A stretch of DNA of 38,391 nt, taken from the NCBI GenBank assembly GCA_028706475.1, contig JAQWBI010000019.1:1-38391 (forward strand), given 5' to 3'. Numbering within the stretch: the stretch's first letter is position 1; every line of letters begins with the position of its first letter. Position numbers and translations under genes: made by a program. The stretch comes from Candidatus Cloacimonadota bacterium. GTDB lineage: Bacteria > Cloacimonadota > Cloacimonadia > Cloacimonadales > Cloacimonadaceae. The notes beneath the pieces were generated by a model. It did no database searches, was not told the origin of the DNA, and saw only the letters and a program-made list of their open reading frames with translations. Positions 7,806-16,355 of the stretch are shown here, one piece after another.

Positions 7806-8902
7806 TGTTTCGTAATATCAAGGGACAGCAGCAAGTTGTTGACTTGTTGCAACATGCCATCGAACAGCGACGTATAGCCCAAGCTTATATCTTCCATGGT
7901 GGAGAAGGAGTGGGCAAGTTTATGACCGCACTTTGTTTTGGGATGGCGCTAAACTGTCTCTCCAGCAGCGAATATCGCCCCTGTGGGGTTTGTGCATCCT
8001 GTCACAAATTCCTCAGTTTCGAGCATCCTGACTTTACGTATCTATTCCCAACGGTGAACCTGAAACTAAGCTCAGATGGAGAGATCAAAGATGCAGATGC
8101 CCTGAAACAATATGAAGCCTATATCAAGAACAAGATTGAAAGCCCCTGGCAGGACTACTTCTTTAGCGGTTCCACAGAGATTCGGAAAGAGAGTATCAGC
8201 TTGCTCATCAAGCGCTTGGAATACTCCATTCATGAAGCCCAATATCGGGTTGCGATCATCGAAAACGCAGACATGATGAATACCCAGACCGCAAACGCAT
8301 TTCTAAAAACTTTGGAAGAACCTCCAAAGAACACACTTATAATCTTGATTACAGAAAGACTGCCGCAGATACTGCCCACCATTCTGTCCCGCTGTCAGCC
8401 GGTTTACTTTAAGCCTCTTTCTCAAACTGTGATACAGGAAATCCTATTCGAGAATTTCCATGTGGACACTGCATTGGCAAAGAGTGCTGCCAGAATAAGC
8501 GGGGGAAATCTGAAGACGGCAATCCGCGTAGCAAATGACGCAGGTAATACCACCAGAGACAAGGCTTTCGAACTCGTTTCCATGGCATATGAGAAAGCGA
8601 ATCTGGATTATATCGACCAAACGGCCAAGCACAAGATCAGTTCCGATGCTCTTCGCGACCTGCTAGCTTATATGGGGATTATAGCCAATGATCTGGCTTT
8701 GATACACTTAGCCCCAGACGAAGTAACCAATCTGGACAAAAGTGATTTTTTGGGAGAAGTATCTCATAGCGGCATTCCGGATCGTATTCCGGACTACCTG
8801 TTGCTTCTGGACGATTTTAGCAGAAAGCTGGACGGTAATGTGAATCCAACCTTGATCCAATTGAACCTCTTTCTGGCCACACGTAATCTGCTAAGTATAT
8901 GA
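7805..8902 (+). CDS. holB: DNA polymerase III delta prime subunit
   Basis: This 365-aa AAA+ clamp-loader subunit helps load the beta sliding clamp during replication. It opens with FRNIKGQQQVVDLLQHAI and IAQAYIFHGGEGVGK, a Walker A-like loop whose last residue is Phe instead of Ser/Thr, as expected for a delta prime subunit that does not hydrolyse ATP. The zinc module is C..CGVCASC, followed by HPDF. NAFLKTLEEPP and the SRCQP sensor motif match HolB well. The gene is coupled to the GNAT gene upstream (1-bp overlap) and to murJ downstream (4-bp ATGA overlap). Confidence 0.92.
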   Translation: MFRNIKGQQQVVDLLQHAIEQRRIAQAYIFHGGEGVGKFMTALCFGMALNCLSSSEYRPCGVCASCHKFLSFEHPDFTYLFPTVNLKLSSDGEIKDADALKQYEAYIKNKIESPWQDYFFSGSTEIRKESISLLIKRLEYSIHEAQYRVAIIENADMMNTQTANAFLKTLEEPPKNTLIILITERLPQILPTILSRCQPVYFKPLSQTVIQEILFENFHVDTALAKSAARISGGNLKTAIRVANDAGNTTRDKAFELVSMAYEKANLDYIDQTAKHKISSDALRDLLAYMGIIANDLALIHLAPDEVTNLDKSDFLGEVSHSGIPDRIPDYLLLLDDFSRKLDGNVNPTLIQLNLFLATRNLLSI

Positions 8903-10461
8903 GTCTACGCCGTCTGGCCCGCAGTATCAGCGTGATGAGTATCGCTGTATTCTTCAGCCGAATCTTAGGGCTGGTAAGGGATCAGTTGATGGCTTTCTTC
9001 TTTGGCGGCGGATATTTGAACGATGCCTTCAACATAGCCTACAACATCCCCAATCTCTTGCGCAGACTTTTTGGCGAAGGAGCGCTTTCTACAGCTTTTG
9101 TGCCTATCTACAACGATATTGGCATAAAGAAAGATAAAAACGCCCAGATAGATTTTGCGCTAAATGTCCTTAGTATCCTCACGGTATTTTTGCTGTTACT
9201 TACCATTTTGGGAATTGTCTTTGCTCCAGTTATCGTCAGGCTTCTGTATCCCGGATTGACACCGCAGACTAGCGATATTGCCATCAAACTAACCCGGATT
9301 ATCTTTCCTTATCTCTTTTTTATTGGATTGTCATCCACATTCATCGCAATTCTAAATTCCCACGATTACTTCTTTATGACCGGATTATCCAGTGCACTGC
9401 TGAATATAGGTATGATATTGAGCCTTGTAGTACCATATTTTATCTGGAAGCTGCCTGCAGAACGCTTGATTTATCCGGCTGGTTGGGGCGTGGTGATCGG
9501 TGGAGCCATGCAGACGATTATCAATTTTCCCTATCTGAAAAAGGTGGGATATCGCTTTACTATTATGTTACACTTTGGTCAGGAAGCGCTAAAAACCTTG
9601 TGGAAACGCTTTATTCCTGCTATGATCGGTATCGGTATCAGAGAGATCAACCTGATTGCGGATGCTTTAATGGCCAGCTTTCTGCCCATGGGTAGTATCA
9701 CCGCTCTGGCCTATGGTAATAGACTGATGCAATTGCCTTTGGGAATCTTTGCCATCAGTGCGGGTACTGCTGTGTTGCCCACATATTCCAGATTGGTAAG
9801 CAAGGGAGAGTACTCAGAGCTCTCTGATAGCCTGCGCTTCACATCCTTGAGTTTGGCATATATCATGTTGCCTATCAGCGCCATAATCCTCGCACTTGCA
9901 GAAGATTTCGTTGTGATCCTGTTTGCTCATGGTGCATTCGATCAACATGCAGTTTGGATGAGCTCACAGGCTCTGATCTTCTATTCTCTGGGACTGCTGT
10001 TCTACAGTATGAATCAGGTGCTTACTCCGTTGTTCTATGCCAAAGGAGATACTCGTACACCCGTGATTTTGGCTGCTGTAATGATAGGACTAAACATCAG
10101 TTTGAACTTTGTGTTGATGCAGTTTATCCAACATCGGGGATTGGCATTGTCCACCTCAATCACAGCAATTGTGAATTACCTCAGCTTATTGATTCTGATT
10201 CGCAAGAGATTTCCCTACATCAGCAGTAAAGGCGTATTGGGCAACCTCTTGAAGACTCTGCTTATCTCAGTTGTCATCTATTTCATGGCGCATTATCTAA
10301 GAGATCTGATCCCGCTGGAATCTAAAGCCGGATTAGTCCTGCAATCCGTTCTTATTTCAGGATTGTGCTTTCTATTCTTCTATCTGATGGGAATACTACT
10401 CCACTTAATCTACATCAAAGAGGCTACACAAAACTTATGCAAGCGCCTACACCGCAGATAG
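8899..10461 (+). CDS. murJ: Lipid II flippase MurJ
   Basis: This 520-aa polytopic inner-membrane protein of the MOP superfamily flips the peptidoglycan precursor lipid II to the periplasm. The N-terminal signature is SRILGLVRDQLMAFFFGGG, followed by DAFNIAYNIPNLLRRLFGEGALSTAF-type residues in which the charged groups of the MurJ cavity (Asp, Arg, Arg, Glu) are visible. The rest shows about 14 hydrophobic helices and the family's FYAKGDTRTPV loop. The start overlaps holB by 4 bp, and the C-terminus overlaps the start of uvrC by 25 bp, so the genes form one transcript. Confidence 0.94.
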   Translation: MSLRRLARSISVMSIAVFFSRILGLVRDQLMAFFFGGGYLNDAFNIAYNIPNLLRRLFGEGALSTAFVPIYNDIGIKKDKNAQIDFALNVLSILTVFLLLLTILGIVFAPVIVRLLYPGLTPQTSDIAIKLTRIIFPYLFFIGLSSTFIAILNSHDYFFMTGLSSALLNIGMILSLVVPYFIWKLPAERLIYPAGWGVVIGGAMQTIINFPYLKKVGYRFTIMLHFGQEALKTLWKRFIPAMIGIGIREINLIADALMASFLPMGSITALAYGNRLMQLPLGIFAISAGTAVLPTYSRLVSKGEYSELSDSLRFTSLSLAYIMLPISAIILALAEDFVVILFAHGAFDQHAVWMSSQALIFYSLGLLFYSMNQVLTPLFYAKGDTRTPVILAAVMIGLNISLNFVLMQFIQHRGLALSTSITAIVNYLSLLILIRKRFPYISSKGVLGNLLKTLLISVVIYFMAHYLRDLIPLESKAGLVLQSVLISGLCFLFFYLMGILLHLIYIKEATQNLCKRLHRR

Positions 10462-12254
10462 CCGAGAAGATTCCATACTTGCCGGATAAACCCGGTGTGT
10501 ATCTATGGAAAAACGCAAAGGATGATGTGATCTATGTAGGTAAAGCACTCTCCTTGAAGAACCGCATCAAATCCTACCTCAGCAACAGTCCCAAAGATCC
10601 AAAGACAGAGCAATTGGTAGCTCATATCGCAGCGCTGGACTACATCATAACATCCAGCGAGAATGAAGCTTTCTTGCTGGAAGCAAATATGATCAAGCGC
10701 TTCCAACCGAAGTACAACGTGATGCTAAAGGACGATAAGCGCTATCCCTATGTGAAGATCACTTTGAACGAAGATTTCCCCAGGGTATTTGTTACCAGGG
10801 ATCTAGTGAAAGACGGATCCCGCTATTTCGGTCCTTACACGGATGTACGTTCATTAAGACGCACATTGAGAAGCTTTGAATGGCTCTTCCCCATCCGTGA
10901 TTGCAAGCGCAATATCCCCATTGGAGCGGTAGTGTTCCAGAAAGCCTGCATCAATCATCAATTGGGAAAGTGCAGCGCTCCATGCATCGGGAAGATATCT
11001 CAGGGGCAATATATGCAAATCGTCGATAAGATGATCCGTTTTTTTGAAGGCAAATACGAGGAAGTATCGGATGAGTATCGCCAAGAGATGAACAACTTAT
11101 CTGATGAATTGCGTTTCGAAGAAGCGGCAAAGATTAGAGATCGCATAGTCGCCATACAAAAGATACAGAAGCGGCAGAGCATAGTCTATTCTGATCGCCG
11201 CAACATCGACATCATCGGGTTCTATCAGGAAGAGAACGACGCTATCTGCCTGGTTCTGAGGATGCAGGAAGGAGTCATCATCAATCAGGAAAACTATCCC
11301 ATGAAGAATATCTCCTTGGAGAGTAGGGAGAGTATTTTGGCATCTTTTCTGAAGCTGTATTATGCCCAGAAAGATGAACTGCCCCAAGAGATCCTGTTGC
11401 CCTTTGAACCCGCTGATTATGAGGCTCTGTCGCAATGGCTGAAGGGTTTGCTGAGTCTTCCTCAACGCGGAGACAAAGCTAGACTGCTGGCCATGGCCAA
11501 ACGTAATGCATTCAACTTGATTGAGGAAAAGAAACTGGCGCATATGCGCAAAGCAAATCGTACGATATTCCCCATTCAGGAGCTAAAAGAAGCCTTGGGT
11601 TTTGACAAGCTTCCCCGCAAAATCGTATGTATGGATATCTCCACCATTCAAGGGACAGATACAGTATCCAGCGCGGTTTACTTTGAAAATGGCAAAGCCA
11701 AAAAGAAGTATTACCGGCACTTTATTATTCGTGAAATTCAAACTCAGAATGACTTTGCTGCGCTTCAGGAAACGCTGTCCCGCTACCTCACAGAAATCGA
11801 TAAAGAACCGGATATGAAACCTGATCTATTCATCATAGATGGTGGTAAAGGACAGCTTTCTGCTACACATGAGATTTTACAAAACAGTGCCTACGCTGAT
11901 CTGCGCATTGTATCCCTTGCCAAGCGGGCTGAAGAATTATTCTTACCCGGAAACAGTGAGTCTATTATCCTGTCCCGTAGCTCATCTGCACTCAGATTGG
12001 TCACGAGAATACGAGATGAAGCACACCGTTTTGCCATCAGTTTTCATCGTAGCAGACGGAGCAAGCGCACTTTGATCAGTGAATTGGAAGAGATTCCCGG
12101 GATCGGAGAAAGCACCAAATTCATTCTGCTAAAAGAGCTTGGCAGCGTGGGAAAAATCAAAGATGCGGATATTGCTACCCTTACAAGCATCAAAGGTATC
12201 GGCGAGAAGACTGCATCCAGCATATATAAACATTATCACAAGGAACAAGAATGA
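10437..12254 (+). CDS. uvrC: Excinuclease ABC subunit C
   Basis: This 605-aa protein is the dual-incision nuclease of nucleotide excision repair. The GIY-YIG domain is at the N-terminus (KPGVYLWKNAKDDVIYVGKA, around residues 18-37). A cysteine cluster follows in CINHQLGKCSAPCIG, then the UVR motif (ELRFEEAAKIRDRI) that contacts UvrB. The central RNase H-like endonuclease domain carries CMDISTIQGTDTVSSAV and DLFIIDGGKGQLSA. A pair of helix-hairpin-helix motifs ends the protein (ELEEIPGIGES and LTSIKGIGEKTASSI). ATG 10437 places the GIY-YIG domain as in other UvrC proteins; a frame from 10365 would add 24 residues read through the end of murJ. Its stop overlaps the start of the aldo/keto reductase remnant. 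Confidence 0.95.
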   Translation: MQAPTPQIAEKIPYLPDKPGVYLWKNAKDDVIYVGKALSLKNRIKSYLSNSPKDPKTEQLVAHIAALDYIITSSENEAFLLEANMIKRFQPKYNVMLKDDKRYPYVKITLNEDFPRVFVTRDLVKDGSRYFGPYTDVRSLRRTLRSFEWLFPIRDCKRNIPIGAVVFQKACINHQLGKCSAPCIGKISQGQYMQIVDKMIRFFEGKYEEVSDEYRQEMNNLSDELRFEEAAKIRDRIVAIQKIQKRQSIVYSDRRNIDIIGFYQEENDAICLVLRMQEGVIINQENYPMKNISLESRESILASFLKLYYAQKDELPQEILLPFEPADYEALSQWLKGLLSLPQRGDKARLLAMAKRNAFNLIEEKKLAHMRKANRTIFPIQELKEALGFDKLPRKIVCMDISTIQGTDTVSSAVYFENGKAKKKYYRHFIIREIQTQNDFAALQETLSRYLTEIDKEPDMKPDLFIIDGGKGQLSATHEILQNSAYADLRIVSLAKRAEELFLPGNSESIILSRSSSALRLVTRIRDEAHRFAISFHRSRRSKRTLISELEEIPGIGESTKFILLKELGSVGKIKDADIATLTSIKGIGEKTASSIYKHYHKEQE

Positions 12255-12479
12255 ATTACCGTACAATACAAATCCCCCGACCGATTATCGGCACTGGGCT
12301 TTGGCTGCATGCCCTGTCCACATGGAGTAGATATCCCCTCAGTGCTTGGAATGTATATGGAAGCCCGCATGTATGGTGATGAACCCTTCAACAAGGGCGA
12401 ATACCAGGGATTCATCGAAGCTGAAGCACTGGCCGATGAATGTGTTTCCTGTAAAGCATGCCTATCCAAATGCCCCTAA
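12251..12479 (+). pseudogene. Aldo/keto reductase (4Fe-4S type) remnant: internal deletion plus frameshift
   Basis: The ATG at 12251 overlaps the uvrC stop (ATGA). It begins MNYRTIQIP; one frame over, the sequence continues DRLSALGFGCM, the standard N-terminus of this oxidoreductase family. The frame change falls in a run of five C residues, and removing one C restores the reading frame. The text then jumps straight to CMPCPHGVDIP and ends with ADECVSCKACLSKCP, the C-terminal ferredoxin-like domain of the same family. About 280 residues of the barrel are missing, with the join at the shared TGCATG (Cys-Met). Only about 75 of the usual 370-390 residues remain, and the end after the last CP is also cut short. 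It is a decayed gene, not a functional enzyme. A sequencing error in the C run is possible, but it would not explain the deletion. Confidence 0.8.
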
Positions 12480-12572
12480 AGATAGAGATAACCGATTGGA
12501 TGCATCAGATTAGTGAGTTTATAAAGACTAGCATGGTACCTGCAAAATTTTCAAATTGAGGAGGATAGCTTC

Positions 12573-15413
12573 ATGAAGCAATGCGATTACGCTGTGATCA
12601 CCGATATCGGTTCCACTACCACCAAGGCCATCCTGATCGATTGCGTGAAAGCTAGGCTTTTGGCAGTAGAGCATGCAGATACCACAGTGGAAGCCCCGCA
12701 TAATGACGTTAAGATTGGCATCATCGAAGCCATCAGGAAGGTTGAAAGGCAAAGCGGTATATCGCTGCTTTCAGATGTTTCCAGAGACAAGCACTTCAGT
12801 TTCGTACCAAACATACGATATCTGAGCACAAGCAGTGCCGGAGGGGGATTACAGATCCTGGTAATCGGCCTTACTCTCTTTGATAGTGCCAGTAGTGCAA
12901 AACGAGCGGCTTACGGAGCCGGAGGCATCATTCTGGACGTATTTGCCATCAACGACCGGCGCAGTACCATAGAGCAAATGATGGCAATGCGAGATTTGCG
13001 TCCGGATATGATCCTTATCTCCGGAGGGACAGATGGAGGTGCGATCAGTTCTGTGCTACGCTTGGCGGAAATCCTCCGCATTGCAAAACCCATGCCGAAA
13101 TTCAGCACCAGTGTAAAAATCCCGACAATCTACGCTGGTAACAGCGATGCTGCCGACATGATCCGGATGATGATTTCGCAGGATTTTGACCTGCATATTC
13201 TACCCAATCTGCGACCCAGTTTACAACAAGAGAACCTGAAGCCTAGCCGGGACAAGATACAGGAGCTATTCATGGAAACCGTGATGGAACGAGCTCCCGG
13301 ATATACCGAGATTAAAGATATTGTTCACGCTCCGATTTTACCTACTCCCTCAGGAGTATTGCAAATCCTTTTAGAACTGGATAATGCAAAGGTAAAGAAC
13401 TTGATACTCTTTGACATCGGAGGTGCTACCACTGATGTCTTTACCCGTATAGACACTCATTTTCAACGAACTGTAAGCGCAAACCTGGGTATGAGTTACA
13501 GTGCCCTGAATGTGATGAAGGAAAGTGAGGTGGAGACTGTGCGCAGGCTACTGCCAGACAATATCTCCGAGCGTGAACTGAGGAACTATGTGGGCAATAA
13601 AAGCTTGTACCCTACCAGCAATCCCGGGAGTACCAATGAATACCGCATCGAACACGCCTTGGCCAAATGCGCATTACGATTGGCTGTTACTCAACACGAG
13701 AACATGCATTACAATCAAGAGAAACTGGGCTTTCTGGATGCCATGAAATCCAACGGAAAGGACAAGTATGAAGCCAAATTCAATTATATTGCAAACGAAG
13801 AATCATTCTACTTTTATCCCAGCGACATCGGACTGATTATCGGAGCAGGTGGAGTATTTGCCCATGCCCAAAATCCAAATCAATGCCTGGATATTCTGAT
13901 TGGTGGAGTATTCCCCGTTGGAATCACAGAACTGGCTATTGATAAACACTTTATTAGCCCGCATTTGGGAGTTTTCTCCACGGTGGATAAAAGTCTCAGC
14001 CGCGATCTATTGTTCAAAGAATGTCTGTCGAGCCTTGCCATTTATGTACGTCCAATTTTCCCGGAAAAGAAGAGTATCCCGGTGCTGAACGTAGAGTATG
14101 ATGGCAAATCGCATTTAGTACTTTCAGATAATCTTGTGCTTCTTCCGGCTCAAACCGGGCGTAAAATGCTATTCAAAGCTTTAAAGAAATGCATGATAGA
14201 CGGAGCCAGTAAGGAGCAAAGCATCACCAGCGACCTACCGATAATTATCGACACCAGACTGGAGCGTGATGGCTTCGATCCGATCATGGATTATCTGCTT
14301 GAGTTGTATACCGAAGATGCTGCACCACACGTCTTTAAGAATGATGCCGATCCCATTCGAGATCAATTCTGGTATGATGTGGAACTACCCTACAATGGAG
14401 ATATCCTAAAGAAATGCGGTGAAAAGGTAGTACCTGATGAAATTGTCGCCCAAAACCTCTATAATCCTCCCCGCCTGTTTGTAGTTAATACAAATTTATC
14501 CAATGCCAAGGTTCCGGAAGAGATATTCCAAAGAGCTATCTGTGTGAAGATCGGGGACGAAATATACTTCTCTGATGAATTGCGCCGTCCCTTGCCGGAG
14601 TATGATATGCGCCAGGCTCACCATTCCCCAGTGCGCGGGAAAGTGGAATTCATCGATTACAAGAGCGGTCTGATCGTGTTGTCCGAGATTCAGAAGTATA
14701 GCAGAAAGCCCATTGAAATTATGATTGCAGACAAGCTGGGTGTAGCCCCTAAAAAGGCGAAACGATACCTCGTAAAGAATGTCGGTGAGTTCGTCTATGA
14801 AGGTGATACTGTGGCTCGCTATATCAAACCCGATCATGTGAAGATTGTACCAAGTCCCAGCACGGGACAAATCATCGATTTTGATGCTAAAACAGGAGTA
14901 ATGACCATTCAATATAATTACAAAGCTACCAGCTACCATGCCAATGTATCGGGAATAGTGAGCCGAGTAGAGCAAGACCGTGCATTACGCCTTTCATATA
15001 ATGCCATCCGTTTGTCCGCTGCTATCGGCTGGGGAAAAACCGTACATGGTAACCTGTTCTGGGTGCCGGACGTTTCACAGGATCCACTACCAGAAAACTG
15101 CATAGCAGTTTTGGGCTTCAAACCTACATTTGCCGATCTAAAGCGCCTTTCACAGCTTTCCGTCGGGATCATTTGCCCATCTATGGATGAAGCTGATCTT
15201 TGCGAATATCTGGGTGCAGAACAGGGAGTAATCAATACAGGTGATGAACACATACCTGCCAGTTTGGTATTGATCCAGGGGTTTGGCGATATCGCATTAG
15301 TGCCACAACAAGAAAAATACTTCAGGGAGAATACCGGAAAACTCTGTATGCTGGAGCCGCACACCAGAATCCGGGCAGGAGTAGTACGAGCAGGAATCAA
15401 TATTCTTTGCTAG
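12573..15413 (+). CDS. Long GlmL/MutL-family ASKHA ATPase with C-terminal barrel repeats
   Basis: This 946-aa protein starts with a GlmL/MutL-like actin-fold ATPase of about 470 residues. Phosphate-1 motif is AVITDIGSTTTKAILID (residues 8-24), LISGGTDGGAISS is at 148-160, and the phosphate-2/connecting motif LFDIGGATTDVFT is at 279-291. GlmL is a companion of adenosylcobalamin-dependent glutamate mutase, but no mutase subunit lies nearby. The rest, about 400 residues, is unusual. It includes three beta repeats of the form SPVRGKVEFID..GLIVLS, SPSTGQIIDFD..GVMTIQ and ANVSGIVSRVE..ALRLS, resembling lipoyl/barrel-sandwich or KOW-like folds. A final domain ends in TRIRAGVVRAGINIL. GAGGAGG just upstream sets the start. 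A repair or reactivation ATPase for a B12 or other metalloenzyme is plausible; the substrate is unknown. Confidence 0.75.
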   Translation: MKQCDYAVITDIGSTTTKAILIDCVKARLLAVEHADTTVEAPHNDVKIGIIEAIRKVERQSGISLLSDVSRDKHFSFVPNIRYLSTSSAGGGLQILVIGLTLFDSASSAKRAAYGAGGIILDVFAINDRRSTIEQMMAMRDLRPDMILISGGTDGGAISSVLRLAEILRIAKPMPKFSTSVKIPTIYAGNSDAADMIRMMISQDFDLHILPNLRPSLQQENLKPSRDKIQELFMETVMERAPGYTEIKDIVHAPILPTPSGVLQILLELDNAKVKNLILFDIGGATTDVFTRIDTHFQRTVSANLGMSYSALNVMKESEVETVRRLLPDNISERELRNYVGNKSLYPTSNPGSTNEYRIEHALAKCALRLAVTQHENMHYNQEKLGFLDAMKSNGKDKYEAKFNYIANEESFYFYPSDIGLIIGAGGVFAHAQNPNQCLDILIGGVFPVGITELAIDKHFISPHLGVFSTVDKSLSRDLLFKECLSSLAIYVRPIFPEKKSIPVLNVEYDGKSHLVLSDNLVLLPAQTGRKMLFKALKKCMIDGASKEQSITSDLPIIIDTRLERDGFDPIMDYLLELYTEDAAPHVFKNDADPIRDQFWYDVELPYNGDILKKCGEKVVPDEIVAQNLYNPPRLFVVNTNLSNAKVPEEIFQRAICVKIGDEIYFSDELRRPLPEYDMRQAHHSPVRGKVEFIDYKSGLIVLSEIQKYSRKPIEIMIADKLGVAPKKAKRYLVKNVGEFVYEGDTVARYIKPDHVKIVPSPSTGQIIDFDAKTGVMTIQYNYKATSYHANVSGIVSRVEQDRALRLSYNAIRLSAAIGWGKTVHGNLFWVPDVSQDPLPENCIAVLGFKPTFADLKRLSQLSVGIICPSMDEADLCEYLGAEQGVINTGDEHIPASLVLIQGFGDIALVPQQEKYFRENTGKLCMLEPHTRIRAGVVRAGINILC

Positions 15414-15547
15414 TAAATTGTGACTGGAAGACTGTGGAATTATTTCAACAGTTCACCGTCCCTTACGTGCTTTTCAGACCTATCTTGCCTTTTCCAGGCG
15501 ATGCATGCCGCTTATCATTTATGTAGAATAAATATTGGAGGTGGAGT

Positions 15548-16111
15548 ATGATACACCAGCTAGTAGTTCGCAACAGAAGTTTCAGACGGTTTAAACAGCA
15601 TACTCCCATCAGCAAACAGACTTTGAGGGATCTAGTTGATCTGGCACGGGTTTCTGCAAGTGCGGCAAACTTGCAGAACCTGCGTTACTGGCTGGTGGAC
15701 AATCCCCACGAAGGTCTGTTCAAGTGCTTGAAATGGGCCAACTATTTGAAAGACTGGGACGGTCCCGCTGATGGCGAGCGCCCTGCCGCCTACATAGTAG
15801 TCCTGGCTCCAGTATCCTGTTCAACATTCTGCTATATCGATACAGGAATAGCCTGTCAGAGCATGTTGCTGGGGGCCACGGAACTTGGTATTGGCGGGTG
15901 TATGATTGCTGCTGTTGACAGAGACAAGGTTCATGAAGTGCTAGCAATTCCCAATAAATGGGAAATTGTACTGGTGATAGCCTTGGGAGTTCCTGACGAA
16001 GAAGTAGTGATCGATAGCATCGGACCCGACGGTAACATCGAGTATTGGAGAGATGAGCAAGACCGACATCATGTGCCGAAACTGGATCTGAACACATTGA
16101 TCCTGAACTGA
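15548..16111 (+). CDS. Nitroreductase family FMN oxidoreductase
   Basis: This 187-aa flavoprotein has the nitroreductase opening VVRNRSFRRFKQHTPISKQTL, in which the Arg-x-Ser-x-Arg-Arg residues contact the FMN phosphate. The ARVSASAANLQNLRYWLV helix and the glycine-rich LGIGGCMIAAVDRDKV segment match the family. The mid-protein region YIDTGIACQSMLLGATELG is the usual FMN-side helix. Such proteins reduce nitro groups, quinones or flavins with NAD(P)H, or process specialised substrates; the natural substrate here is unknown. GGAGGTG is placed directly upstream of ATG 15548. It stands alone, with 134 bp before it and the palindromic repeat 36 bp after its stop. Confidence 0.85.
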   Translation: MIHQLVVRNRSFRRFKQHTPISKQTLRDLVDLARVSASAANLQNLRYWLVDNPHEGLFKCLKWANYLKDWDGPADGERPAAYIVVLAPVSCSTFCYIDTGIACQSMLLGATELGIGGCMIAAVDRDKVHEVLAIPNKWEIVLVIALGVPDEEVVIDSIGPDGNIEYWRDEQDRHHVPKLDLNTLILN

Positions 16112-16146
16112 TCTCCCTATCCAGCCTCTTGACATTATCGAGATTT

Positions 16147-16210
16147 GATCCAGATATCATCGTGTTATAAAGGAGTGGTCACTCGATGATAACGGGATGA
16201 TATCTGCTTC
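16147..16210. repeat. 64-bp imperfect palindromic repeat, copy 2
   Basis: This unit has the same length and symmetry centre as the copy at 6185-6248. Here the outer arms are perfect (CAGATATCATC at 16151-16161 with GATGATATCTG at 16196-16206), inner arms GTTAT/ATAAC pair, and the tip is GAGTG-GT-CACTC. The best-conserved block between copies is TCACTCGATGATAAC. The copies keep strong pairing in different parts of the stem, which suggests an element maintained by its secondary structure. No T-run follows. Confidence 0.75.
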
Positions 16211-16355
16211 AGCTTTGGACAAAGCAGAGGGGATGATAGGTATTACGATTGACTGGATGCCAATATAACGATCATCCATAATGGAGCTGTCCTCAAGTTC
16301 AGTATCCATCGAAGCTTGTTGACAAAAAAAGCAGATGGTCATTTACTGCTTCCTT

